From assembly GCA_004009845.1 (NCBI GenBank), contig RMBW01000013.1, positions 310,001 to 374,000 of the forward strand: a DNA stretch of 64,000 bases, written 5' to 3'. The notes under the pieces were generated by a model, which was given only the letters and a program-made list of their open reading frames with translations, ran no database searches and was not told the DNA's origin. Every line of letters begins with the position of its first letter. Within the stretch, counting starts at the first letter, position 1. Below are positions 39,460 to 51,200 of the stretch, piece after piece. Made by a program: the position numbers and the translations under genes. The DNA is from Davidsoniella eucalypti (lineage: Eukaryota; Ascomycota; Sordariomycetes; Microascales; Ceratocystidaceae).

Positions 39460-40386
39460 TTGGAAAGCAGATTTCAACACCTTCATATACGCTATGGTAG
39501 ATAGAACAACATTTATGTACGTTATTACATTTAAACGACTTGACTTGGATGGGACGATAGGATTACTGGTGGGACTAGATGTGTCAGTGTTTAGAATTGT
39601 ATGTAGGACTGTTGTTAGATCTAAGTCCGGTTGATTGTATAGTGGCTCCAGGTTTGTAAGAAGATATTACGTCCCTTACTAGCATCCCAGTTAAAGTTAG
39701 AGTATCACATTAGTAGGCCTGATTATAACGTCTTTTTCGTAGTTGCATCCAGTGATAAGTCACCATCGCGGGGTTTACTGTTGAATTGTTCGTCATTTTG
39801 CCTCGAGCATTTGACGAGCTAGCTAAGTGTGTTAGACTCATTTTTAAGCGAGTATAGATTTACTGCATTCGTTCGTCTCTCTCAAACTAGTTTGTAAGGT
39901 TAATAAGCTATATGCTATTAGCAACATCTTCAAATATCTGTATAAGAGTGTCATCATGTACCTTATGTATAGACATAGAGATGCCAGGTGAATATTTGTG
40001 ATCAACAGAATACATTTCTTTACGTCATTACCCCTCATTTGTAGCCTGTACTCTAAAAAGAAAACATCCTATACCATGCAGTTACAGATACATATAGTTG
40101 TAGTAATTTCAGCTATCTCACCATTTCCTTCTTTATTGTCTCGAACCTTTTCATCTTAATTCTTTAACCTCGACATTTGTTATATCTAAATCTGGACATA
40201 CAGCATCAAATTACTCTGAGATGGCAAATAATAAAAGCCGTCAACTCCAAAAGTTCAACACTGAGGACAGTGCCTAACATGCCGCACTTTATTGATACAG
40301 ACTACAAAAGAATTTATTTCATTAGATTTGTGTTGATCAAATGAAGGTACCTATGGTTGACACAGCGAATAAAACCGGATGATTGA

Positions 40387-41778
40387 TTAACTAACGCTAC
40401 CCAAATAAATACAGAGCTACAAGAATTGGCAGATTTATACCTTCAGCGTTGGGATGGGTTTGACAACTCTAAAAACGGCCCCGTCTTCACCGAGGCCTTG
40501 TCCTATATGGACAATTGTACAAAATATCACGATTGTATGGCTCATAGAGAGTCAGTACTAAACCCTATGATTGATGAAGAAAGACTACAGCGCTTGATAC
40601 AAGCCGATATTCGGGCTTGTGGCACTACCATGCCAGATCTCGAATGTGTCAGCGAAGCTCATCCTGTCGCCTGCTTGGATATATTTAAAGAAACAGCTGT
40701 ACCAATGTGTCTTGTAGATGTTGGCTTCAATGAGGATTCAGTTCGCCTTATAATTACCTCGAATAGCCAGCCCGTTCCGCAGTATATGACACATAGTCAT
40801 CAATGGGGCCCAAAGGGCTCAATGCCAGTCCGACTTACTTCGAACCCCGTTTCCATATTGTATGACGGGATTTTGATCTCCAAGTTTCGAACATTTCAAG
40901 ACGCTATCTACACAACAAGAAAGTTTAAATGAACGATTCATCTGGACAGATTCTCTGTGTAATGTACAAAGTGAAGAAGAGGGCCCATCAACCTATGATT
41001 TTGATAGACAAGCACCTCTCATATGTGATATACAAAAACTCATATCCCGATATAGCTGCTTCATGCTTCATAGTTCCAAAGGTTTCTTCCAACGATAAAC
41101 CTACTACTAGCTGGACAAGACTCATACAAACGTATGCTTCCCGTAGCTTGACTTACTATGAAGACATATTCACCGCCATGGAAGGAATTGCCAACCATTT
41201 CCGAAGATATCTCAACTTATTCCTGGGGCCTCTTTTCTGGCACATCGAAAACATAAACCACGAGATTTCCCTTCATGGCACTGGGCTTCCCACATGGGAG
41301 CAAGTATCGCAGTCTTTTACAGTAATAATTCACAGCTCCACGCAGACCCAAGGGTTGTGCAAATTCCAGAAAAGGTTGAAGAGAAATTCCAGAATGTGAT
41401 GACTCCCGCCAAGTTCCTTCGATCTTGCATGGTCGGCTCATAGACGCTACCAAAATTATTAGGTTCAGACATGAGGGGATACGTTTGGCCCTTCTTGACA
41501 AGATATCTAGAGAGTTCTGGGAACATTGGTCGTATCAGAAAAAGAAGAAAATAAAAGAGCTGGTTGTCCCTGAAGTTGTACGTACGACAAATAACTTGAA
41601 GTTTCTTTGTACCTATATAGATGACGACGTGATTCTGACGGGACTTTTATTGCCTACCGTTAGTGAGATTAAACAAAACAAAGCTTATGAAAGGATAGCA
41701 CTTTGCTATATATCATATAATGTTTTCAACATCTTGCATGGGATGTTGACGAGTTTACTCTTGTATATATGTAGATAG
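40387..41778 (+). pseudogene. HET-domain (heterokaryon incompatibility) pseudogene
   Basis: Successive frames carry HET-family landmarks in the right order. The 40387-40932 frame has LVDVG, VRLI, then YMTHSHQWG where the family usually has YVTLSHCWG, and TFQDAI. A shifted frame from 40931 gives RFIWTDSLCNVQ, matching the family's IDSLCIIQD region. The 40929-41399 frame then gives VIYKNSYPDIAAS, the W...SRSLTYYEDI segment and a PTWEQ-like region. A third shift gives HGRLIDA and GLLLPT...YERIALC, typical of the C terminus. At least three frameshifts break it and no ATG opens the first frame. Introns alone do not restore it. HET proteins trigger death on fusion of genetically different hyphae; this copy should be inactive. 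It lies in the AT-rich block, consistent with repeat-targeted mutation or decay. Confidence 0.85.
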
Positions 41779-44487
41779 TTCGATATATATATATCATCAA
41801 GTCAATCTATGTGGCCGCCGTGATTCTTTTCTTGAGGTGCTGGAACGGGCTACTTACTACATACTAAAACTATGTAATACGACAGACACGCACAACTAAA
41901 ATAGCTGCCTTGATTTCAATTCCAACTCTTGATGTCAATGCCTTTTTCACATTTAGATACGCCTAGCCATTCAATAAACAATCGTTCAGAACATCTATCA
42001 AGTATAATAGTCTGTAGATTCAAAGAATCATCGACGTAGTCCATTCCACACGTACCTCGTTATAGATCTCAGATTATCTGTTATTACTCAACATGGGCTA
42101 GATATGCCAACAGATACACCAACAAGCACCAACCTAAGGTGATACAAACTCAGAAGTTCCTCGAGTTCATGATGTTGAATTATAGTACTAGATTCAGCAG
42201 TGCTTTTTCTGTTTCGTGTAAATGCCGGTCATTCTTGGGTATGGTCTAGGCACCATATAAAAAGCATGAGAAGAAAGCTAGTCAGCAAGTGACGTTCAAT
42301 GAAATTAACTACTGTGATCGGCGCTAGTTTGTGGAGATTGAAGGGTGAGAGTGGACTAGACCCTCTATTGGATTTATATTCAAGGTTACTCGGCTCGCAT
42401 ATTTTTTTAGGCTTGAGCTAGATGAAAGCTATACATGTAAATCTTTGCTTTGTTCTCGTTCTCTTTGTTTTCATAATTATGCATGCCGTGTGTTCTAGGA
42501 AGGGGGGGGAATATAGTGAAGGGTAGGGGAGGGTTTCTTTTTCTTTTGGCGCAACAGAACCCAGAGCTAGGCCTAGACTAACAGTAAATAGACATTACTA
42601 GGTCAGAGAACTAAGTTGTTTTGTTTCTATCTAGGTGTTCCTTCACATGCACATCTTTTGCTTAGCCTGCCACTAGTGCCATCATCTTGGCTATTCTTTG
42701 GGAGAAGAACCCATTCACTGATGCCCATCAACCCACCCCTTCTCTAGTTCGTCATGATCGCCGACCGCTTACCTTGAGGCTGGTAGGCTTGTATCTGTTT
42801 CTTGTTCTCTCTTTTCCTGCTAGTATCGTGATCTATTCCATATCTAGCGGATGATAGTGCGTCCAGCTTCCGGCCGTAACAACCATAAGTCTATTTTGTT
42901 TCTTCCTTTCTTCTTTAATGATCTTCCCTATTCCGCATTTGTCTGTATGCGAGATTGCGATGCCCATGATCGTCACAATACAAGCAACAGAAATGATAAA
43001 TCTAAAAACCACAAGAAGAAGAACACTTCCATTTGGTGACTAAAGTTCCAAAAAGAACAAAGTATGATATGAAGAAAAGAGGCGTCGTCACGTACAAACT
43101 CGTTGTAAAGAGAAGGAGAAGACCAGCAAGAGAGTAGAGAAAACATGCAGAATTTCATAAACCACTACAACATCACTTTAAGTAGGTCAAACTTGATCGA
43201 GGATAGAGTTTCGTGTATATTGCAAGATATTTGTAGATCATCAACAGCAGGATGTACGTACACATATACATGCTATGTCAGCAATATAGATATCGATATG
43301 TCACTAACAGATGTTCCTAGTGAGCAAGATCGTGATTCTTCTAACGATATTTGTCTACATATATATAGCCTGTTCTTTCTAGCCAGATATCTCGCTCGAT
43401 TCCCTCAATCTAGTCTCCTGCAGCAACGAGGAGAGGCGAAAAGGCACCTACATCTTGAAAGCTGTATGCTGATCATTTTCCTAATCAAAAAGGCCACTGG
43501 AACAACGGGGGACATGTATGTACAGTTTTATATTTATAGCAGGGTATTGTTGGTGGCATATCTGTACATGGTTCATTGCCAGCCAGCCTAGCAACTACAC
43601 AGGTAGAGTTCCCTGTTGTTTCTGTAATTGTCGGGATACATGTATACATTTGTGTCTTAATAATAGCATTAGAGAAGGAAACTTACTTGGTCTAAACGAG
43701 AGAAATCATAGACAGAATAGATATACACGGTACTATTCTAACTTTATTAGCTGTACTACAGTATAAAGCCATGCCATACGTAGAGATAACCTAGTGATAT
43801 ATATAATGCATGCCCACTACACATCGATCGATGATATACCCCCTCCGGTCCAACCAGGCGGATAACCTACATACCTGCAATAATCCAAAGGAAGCGGTTC
43901 AAAACTGCACAGACAGATTCAACTAAACTAACATCTATCCGGGATGAGGGGGGACAGAATAGATAGAGTAGTCGAAGATCCCATCATGGCACATATGTCT
44001 ACCTAACATGCTTAGCGTACATTTCCAGAATTCGGCGATGTGATGACGATCGCCAAGCCGGTTATTGAGTATGATTTGCCATTCGATTTATTATAGGTGA
44101 TATAAGATATACAGATACACATGTACGAGACCAAGAAAAGAATAAGAAAATATCTTACATACAGATCCCAAAAGAACACACTAAGAACATTGGATAATCA
44201 TATGAAAAACCCCAGAAGATCAGATCAACGCAGGCTCGGTCATAAGCAAAAAGGAAACAATGGGAAGAAGACAAACCGTCCATAAGCGAGCAGTAGAGTC
44301 TGAGAGCAGAAACACAAAAAACAATATAGATCTCCTGCCCCGGCAACTGACTAGCTGACCAGATATCAGAAGTAGAAGGCTTCGCTAGTAGATCTAGAAA
44401 CGCCACAAAATCTGCACTACTGCAAAGCTAAGCAGAAATCAAGGCCAGCTAGCTGTTTATGGTTCTTGAATAATCAAGGAGTAACAG

Positions 44488-44820
44488 ATGGCCAATTCCC
44501 CGGCAACGGAAGAGAAAGACAGCAAAGAGGACAAACGAACGACTTGGTATGTAGTGAGACATATTGTATGCAATATATGCATTATTTCCAAGACAGAACA
44601 TCAACGACAAATCTATAGCCCGCAGAACAACGCCCGCATGACAAGTCAGCAATGTGGCTCGTTGCCACTAGAGAGGATGCTAGCGTTGAGTTTTCTTTTT
44701 TTGAGGGGGGAATTCTCGACAATACGTTGGTCTATTCATGTTTGCCAGGTAAAAGAAAGCACGGCTGCAAGAGAAAGTAGCGATTATTTCTTGTCTCTTA
44801 GGTCTATATATCTGGAATAA
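44488..44820 (+). CDS. Candidate small gene, 110 aa, possible retained intron
   Basis: ATG opens with a hydrophilic, charged start (MANSPATEEKDSKEDKR), then a GTATGT donor-like site at 44546 and a CTATAG acceptor-like end 72 bases on. The proposed intron is a multiple of three without stops, so spliced and unspliced forms are both open. Downstream codons have no bias and no domain is recognised. The start is the most gene-like part; the rest may be chance. Confidence 0.18.
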   Translation: MANSPATEEKDSKEDKRTTWYVVRHIVCNICIISKTEHQRQIYSPQNNARMTSQQCGSLPLERMLALSFLFLRGEFSTIRWSIHVCQVKESTAARESSDYFLSLRSIYLE

Positions 44821-44859
44821 GATAAGAGTATGGCAGCTAGAGCTGATTAGATCGGTCTC

Positions 44860-44881
44860 TTTTGGTCAGATCAGACCAAAA
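44860..44881. repeat. 8-bp perfect hairpin
   Basis: TTTTGGTC and GACCAAAA flank the loop AGATCA. A small inverted repeat, possibly a regulatory dyad; no clear target gene. Confidence 0.55.
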
Positions 44882-45463
44882 CTAAAGAAGAAAAGAAAAA
44901 GGAAATACTCAAAGCGAGACACGTCTTTTCGGTGCTCTATTATTCTTCCCGTGTTCTTGATTGCCCAATCGTGGCTTATAAATGGTGGTGATTAGCACGT
45001 CTTCCTGGCTTCTTAGCTTCTAGTCTTGCTTCTAATTCTCTTATACACGATCCCTGGCGTGATGATTTGCACATAATTTTACACACCTACTATTTGGACA
45101 AACTAGTCAGGCTTCTTCTCTTGGAAAATAGATAAAAATAAAATGCTGTCCTTCTGTCTCCGTACTTTGTGCTTTCGAGAATGTTCATAGTGGCGTACGA
45201 GGGCTTCGGGGAACTTGCCCAACTCAGCAAAACTAGTCGCAAGTCTCCCTTACAGGCGCACATCACAACTCAGATCGAAGGTGACAATGGCGCTAGGAAG
45301 GCAGATCGCAACTCGCGGATTTTGTGCCCGACCAGGCGAGTTTCATAACTTGGGTTTAGCTGATAGATGGGGAAACAAAGACCTTGATCAACCATGGTTG
45401 GGACATATACGAATCATGACCAGATATACGGGAGACCTTGAAGATTTATGAGTTACATGTGTT

Positions 45464-45480
45464 ATTTGTATTTGTATTTG
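45464..45480. repeat. ATTTGT tandem, nearly three units
   Basis: The same hexamer as the tail of retroposon A, here downstream of the C2H2 gene. No element body or target-site duplication was found next to it, so it is listed as a simple repeat. Confidence 0.6.
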
Positions 45481-46029
45481 CAGTCTTTTAAGAGACGCTT
45501 TTGATAGTATTTCACTGAGCAGTGAACTAGACTCGATTCTAACTGAGATTCTGAGAGCAGCTTAAAAGCGTGCCTCGGCGAATGCTGGTTTTTGTAACAC
45601 TCAAACAGCAGCGCTGGTTTTGCGCAACAGACAAAACGGTAGGGGATTCTATGCAAAAAAGAAACCCAAAGTGTACCGAGAATATCGAAATGGCGGACGG
45701 GGAAGGGAAAATAAAAGGAAAAAACTAAGAAAGCAGTAGATAAAAAGCAAACCCCGATATCATGTATCATAACAACGCCAGTGTCCCCAGAGACCCCATG
45801 CCCAAGATTTGTAAGCCGATGTAGTAAACAAAGAAAAGTGAAAAAGCCGATAAGGAAAGAAGGCCGAGCCGAAATAAAACAATATAGAGAATGAAAAGCC
45901 CGAAGATGTAAAAAAGAGAATGAAAAATAACAAGAGACAGGCCAAACCCTATCCCAGGGTTTGGAGATAGTTTGTGTAGAGTAACCGAAACAAGCAAATA
46001 AACAGAACAGCAGACAGAGACTGGCCCTT

Positions 46030-47037
46030 CTATGCGTGGGGATGGGGCGACGAGTTTCTGGAGCCGTTGCAGCTGTTGCTGTCGTAGTTGTGGCAGCCAC
46101 GCTCGTGACGCTTCATGTTGCTGCGCACGCTGAAGGCCTTGCCGCAGCCGGGATGAGGGCACTTGAACGGCTTCTCGCCCGTGTGCGAGTGGCTGTGGAT
46201 GCGCAGAGACGAAGGGCGCGAGAAGGCCTTGTTGCAGGTCTGGCAGATGTAGCGGTCCTGGCTCTGCGGGAAAGCAGCAGCCGAGGCGGGCGAGATGTAG
46301 TGGTGGTGTTGCCACAGGTTGGCACCGGGAGCAGTCATCATGGGAGGGAACTGCTATGGGGTGTGTTAGTACATCGGTCCGCAATGTATGTCTACTGTAT
46401 GGCAGGAAACTTACCGGAGGCAGGGGGCGCTGGTAGTACATGCCGGGCATGTTGTGGGACTGAGCAGGAGGGTAGAAAGGCTGGCCGTTGTACGCAGGCG
46501 CATAGGTCTGGGGAGCCGGGGCGTAAGCCTGGGGCTGCATTCTGGGCATGGGCGGGCGAGAGTCCTCCAGAGGAGGAGTAGTCTCGTAGTAGTAGCCAGG
46601 GCCGGAGACGCTGCTCACGGCAGGCTGGTGGTGGTGAGGCTGAGGCTTCTGCTGGTGGTAAGAGTCGAACGAGGGCTCTGAGACCATTGGTGGCGTAGGA
46701 GGCATGGCCTTGACGGGGTGCGAGTACTGAGCCGACGAAGGACGGGTCTCAGGGCGCGAAACAGGAGCGGGCGAGCCAGCTGAAGCAGAAGATAGTGTTA
46801 GATGGGCGAGTTCGTGACATACAACCAGAAGAGACCAAGCAACTACTTACAGTGAGAAGGAGACTCGCTAGTGGGCGAGCCGGCATCAGCCAGGCCCAGA
46901 AGGTTCGAGATGGAGGGCAACGAGCACTTCATCGAGTCATCCGCAGGCGGCGATGGAGGAGGCTGGACATAGCCGTAGTGAGTGTTGGCAGACATGGCGT
47001 TAGAGGCCGAGTAAGGCATTGGCAGCACGGAAACCAT
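46030..47037 (-). CDS. C2H2 zinc-finger transcription factor, 291 aa
   Basis: Three exons: 47037-46851, 46779-46415 and 46353-46030, with introns of 71 and 61 bp (GTAAGTAG...CTTCAG and GTAAGTTT...CATAG). The join is in frame throughout. Residues 1-62 hold a PPPSPP motif and the conserved-looking SLPSISNLLGL; residues 63-184 are rich in Pro, Gln and Tyr, typical of an activation region. The C terminus has two fingers: C221, C224, H237, H241 and C249, C254, H267, H272, linked by HTGEKPF. It should act in the nucleus as a sequence-specific regulator. Two C-terminal fingers on a 300-residue protein recall the FlbC type of developmental regulators, but I cannot verify orthology and assign no symbol. 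Codons are strongly C-ending. The start at 47037 follows a pyrimidine-rich leader; in-frame codons upstream lack an ATG. Confidence 0.92.
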
Positions 47038-47680
47038 TTTGGTGATGTGAATTAGATGAAAAGAGGAGATGAGATGGTGCGGACTGAAGAGGTCCGACTG
47101 GAAAAGAAAAAGAAATACCAAGCGATGGTATGTAAGACGAAAGGCTTGTAGTAGCGTTCAAAAGAAAAGAAAGAAAAAAAAGACAAGATAATTAAGATAT
47201 TTGCGAGGTGCTATGCAAACGGCGTTGAAGTAGCTGCTTTGTTGGTCTAAAGTATGAAGATCAAAAGACTGAGGTTTGTATTGCAGTTGGTGAATTAAGA
47301 GTCGACAGAGCGAGACTGATTAGATAAATAGATAGCGAGAGCAGCAGGAAGAAACTTGATAGATGAGACGAAGATGGCGAGAGTAGTAGTGCTGGTATGA
47401 AAAATAAAGAAGATGGTGACGAAGTATCAAGTGGGTAGTAAGTAATTAAGATTGAGAGTAGTAGTAAAGATATAATAAGTAGTAGAGAGATAGATTACCA
47501 GAAGGCCGGCTGGATAAATTATTGTATTGTAGATGTAGTGATGAGAAGCAAATCCAAGAGAAGCAATGAAGCTGGGGATGCAGTTGACTTAAGTATGGAT
47601 TTGAATGCTCAGATGCATCCAAGCAAGTGCTCTCCATGGAGGCGAGTACTATCAGAAAAGTCTAACTTACTTCCTGCTTG
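47038..47680 (-). promoter_or_regulatory. Long leader of the C2H2 gene with a probable 5' UTR intron
   Basis: On the minus strand this region is strongly pyrimidine-rich. GTAAGTTAG at 47670-47662 is a consensus donor. TTTCTTTTTCTTTTCCAG, ending at 47098, is a textbook acceptor 61 bases before the start codon, and GTCTTAC can serve as branch site. Together they suggest a leader intron of about 573 bp. An ATG-initiated 63-codon frame (47637-47446) would be removed with it. Unspliced transcripts would carry upstream ORFs, a possible level of control. Confidence 0.4.
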
Positions 47681-48200
47681 ACGGGTGTGTAAGTTGATAC
47701 ATCGGCTTCTCACGCCCATTCTTGAACGACAGACACCCATCGCAGTAACAAGGCACACGCCCTTCAGTGCCTTTCTTTCTCTCTTGCTATTGTTTGCAAC
47801 ACTCCCTAAAACAGGATCGGGTCTTGCTGGACTTGTCTGTCATCTCTGCCTGCTCTGCACTGAGCAGGGATCTGTCTTTACATGTATATCTCTACGTACT
47901 GGCAAAGCTCATTGACCGCATAGTGAGACTCAGCTATAGGCAAGGGTTTGTTGGAACCAGCATACACCTTGTCAGGGCGTGTGCTAAGTCTGTCTCCAGT
48001 CCGCCAGCTTCTTGATCGTGCTCGAGAAGGAAATGGGGGTAGGGGGTGTGAATTCCAAGCTCTTGATCCATGTCTTCCAGTGGCATACTATGTTGAAGCT
48101 TTAGTTTTTTTTATGAAGAACAAGAACAAAGCCGAAGAAAGCTTGTAGCTAGTGTAGTGTGATATGGCTCTTCTAAGACGCTAGCAGAGCAATCAAGTAC
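47681..48200 (-). promoter_or_regulatory. Probable promoter region of the C2H2 gene
   Basis: DNA upstream of the proposed first leader exon. No confident TATA box or named binding site was recognised. Open frames on the plus strand here are short and unbiased. Confidence 0.3.
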
Positions 48201-51200
48201 CCTGTAGTCATTAGATGCCCTATTTTTTGTATTCCGATATATGCTGCGAATTAGCTCTGAAAGTGGCATTTTGACGCCGGCAAGTCGACTTCTGGCAGCT
48301 GCTGACCTGTCCCTTTCGAGTCGGGAGAAACAGAGTTCGAAGTTGGCAATGCTCGATATCCCTATAGATCAAGCTTCTAGAAAGGGCTTCATTTTCTGTG
48401 CGGCCATCTTCCCGAACAACTCCGGCCACATATTCGATTCTCGGTCGTTGAGCACGAGACACGGTTTGTGTGTGTGTCTCATAAAAAACAGAGCAGGAAA
48501 GACTAGAAAGGGCAAAACAAAAGGCAGTGCGACAAAACGATGATACGGCTCTTGCTTTGAGTCCAAGTTGTATCTGATATCGACCTCTTGGCTAAGCAGA
48601 TTTTTGTTTACTGACAAGCTCACTGGACGAATGTTTCTACAGCCACCAAACCTGCGCTCTCCTTCTCCGTGTTTCTCTTTTGTCCTTTTTCGAGTACATT
48701 GTGTACGAGCCAGGCGGGTGATGGTTGGTTGAGTGGACGCTTGCTCTGACATCCGCCGTACACCCTAACCCCTCTTCTCCCATCACTATCCTGCCCGTGT
48801 TGTCTTATAGCTGGTGGATGTGCTTCTCGAGCGTCGAGTAGTCTCGTCTCCCCAGTTCCGTATCTGTCTTGTCTCTTGCATTGCTAAATCGACGTCTTCC
48901 CGTTTCTGGAATACTCCGGCCGGGGTGCAGTGCTGGGGGTTCAAGGGCGTTTGGGATTTTGGGTTTGAGATGCAGAGTATAGCTGTCTCTTTCTCACCTA
49001 TGCCTATTCACAGAAAGAGATAGAGAGAATAAAAAAGAGGGTCCGGCAGGGTCTCTTAACAGCTTTCAAAACTGCCATTGCAACCTACACTACACCGCGG
49101 CTTATATTCCAGTATTATATTATCAGCGAGATACACGGCCATCAGCACGATCGAGCACTCTCTGTCACAATCAAAAGCAGTGACTATCTTCTTATCAAAG
49201 ACATGGAAACAGCCGTTGTCTTATTTAGCTCTCCATGCCGCTTTGACGCACGTAAATATCCGAGTTCAAGCTAGATCTCTCCTTGCCTCCATACTATCGG
49301 CTGTCTGGTATCAGCCTTCTATCGAGTTTCTATGGATTATTATGGGCTCTTGAACGATATATTACATCGTAGACCGTATGAAGAGTAAAAAAATAAAAAT
49401 AAAATAAAAAAAGGATCAGTTCAAACGCATCTTAGAGCATATATTGATTCCGGAAATCATGCTTTTCAATGCTTCCTGTCTACTTTTCGTTTTAGGGAAT
49501 GTTGAACGGTTGGAACCCCTAAAACATGTCACCCGGAAAAATAAATTCATGATAGAAAAAAAACCAGGCAGATGGACAGAAAGGAAGGGAAACAAGGCCA
49601 AAGATGTGCTGACGGTTGTTTGACAAGCCACATCTTAAACCAGAAATATGTATAGCTATGTAGTTACCAGGACTAACTCAGTTATAGACCAAGGGCAGAA
49701 AAAAAAAAGAAGCAAAAACAGGTCAAAGCTAACCACCAGCCAAACATGCCCTTTCGCTAGACAAGATCAAACACTCCGTGTCAAGGATCATCACCCGGAT
49801 GAATGCAAAAATTATGTTCCGGTTTACAAGACAAGCTTTTTTCTTTGCTCTTTGTTTTTGCCTGTGTATTTCTCCATCCTCTCAGGCCAATGTTTGGTAC
49901 GGATGATGAGCTTGTGAAGCGAACTCGCATCAAGCTTCTACTGGCTTATGGACGGGGGCCCAGGCGATCCAAATGGGCCGTCAAAAGAAATCTCTGACGA
50001 TGCCTTTTGTTAGCTTTTAGCTTGATGACTTGACTTTTGGCTAACGGGATCTTCCATTTTGTCTGGCTCACCCCCTTCCCTCTCTTTTTCCCCTCTTCTA
50101 GCTTTGGCTTGGAAGAGGGCTTTTTTTTTCTTTGTTCTCTTATTTCTTCTACTATATTGGAGATTCTCGGATGGCAAGTGTCCCATGCTTCAGATTCTCA
50201 ACAGACTCTGCTAAATCGTGCATATAGGTCCGTCTGAAACTCGGCCCCCCTTCCCCGCTCAAGTGATGTGACAGCTTTCAATGGCCATCTTATGCAGCTC
50301 ACGCATTATCGTCTCTGATCCATAGTCTATAGTCTGTTGCAGTGCAGTTCATCCACATTATATTGATTGCACAACAACTTAATGCTCCTTCGCTCAATAT
50401 TGCTCTTGTGCCTTTACGTCGACTGGGCCTCACTTGCCGCAAGCTCCGGCCGGATTTACTGAATGATCTTATGCTGGATCTAACTTTTGTTGATCTTATG
50501 TTTCCAGATGGGCTTATCAAGTTGCTTAGTAAAACAACATTTTAGTTGACTCTTCCTGGCAGTTTGTTTATAAGGAAGTTATAGCCTGTTCATGAACTAT
50601 GGCAAGATTTGCACTCTGAAAATGTTTTATGGATCGTACAGTTCTGCTGTAAGTCAATACAGAGAAGTGCATCAAATAGGGTTAATACACCACATAAGGG
50701 TTACGCTTATTGTAATGTCTTTTTTTCCACTTAAAACTTGCCCTGTTACTTACATTATTCTTGACGATGATAAAAGGCCGCAATTGCGGCGGCGTCCATA
50801 GGCCCTGTATCAGGTCTCGACAGCAGCCGCTGCGCCCTTTTTCAACTAGCCAAGTATAGTCTATTCTCCTCTCACAAACAAAACAATATTGGGCCTCCTT
50901 GATACATATATCAGGATAACCTGTGATCATCTGAGAATCCCAACCTTACATGTACACCAGACGGGAAGATGCTGTGGTAGACAGAGTAGATCGGGATTGA
51001 CTCTTTATTTCCTTCTCGGATCATCTTGTAAAATCCCCTTGAAAGTTTGGCTCGGACTCTCTCACATCAATGCTTTGTTCTTGCTGTCTGTGACTGCATT
51101 GCTTTAGTGCACGGGAAGCTTTACCACAAAACGAACGGCCATCACCGTTTGAACAGCATTTCTCTCTTCTCATGATGTGCTTCAGCATGTAGTATCAAGA

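Larger units (their letters stand above)
34300..44100. other. AT-rich block with decayed genes
   Basis: By eye this block is clearly richer in A+T than the flanks, with frequent TTA/TAA and few long frames on either strand. It contains a HET pseudogene, at least two other coding-like remnants and a degenerate tandem repeat, listed separately. This pattern fits repeat-induced point mutation (known in many ascomycetes) or long neutral decay. Outside the listed items I see no intact gene; a 148-codon plus-strand frame at 43145-43591 is low in coding character. Block edges are approximate. Confidence 0.45.
44101..45463. other. Intergenic DNA between the AT-rich block and the C2H2 gene
   Basis: Contains a weak candidate gene at 44488 and a hairpin at 44860. 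A 78-codon plus-strand frame ends at 45451 just before an ATTTGT tandem, without codon bias. Nothing else supported. Confidence 0.45.

Noticed and set aside
45464..45480. Third retroposon copy suggested by ATTTGT repeats
   Set aside because: No AAACCTTCC end, element body or target-site duplication accompanies the repeat.
46036..46581. 181-codon plus-strand frame
   Set aside because: Mirror of the C-ending codons of the C2H2 exons on the other strand.
45767..46705. 312-codon minus-strand frame as a single gene
   Set aside because: It reads through intron 2 of the C2H2 gene and misses the zinc fingers. The spliced model with GTAAGT introns is clearly better.
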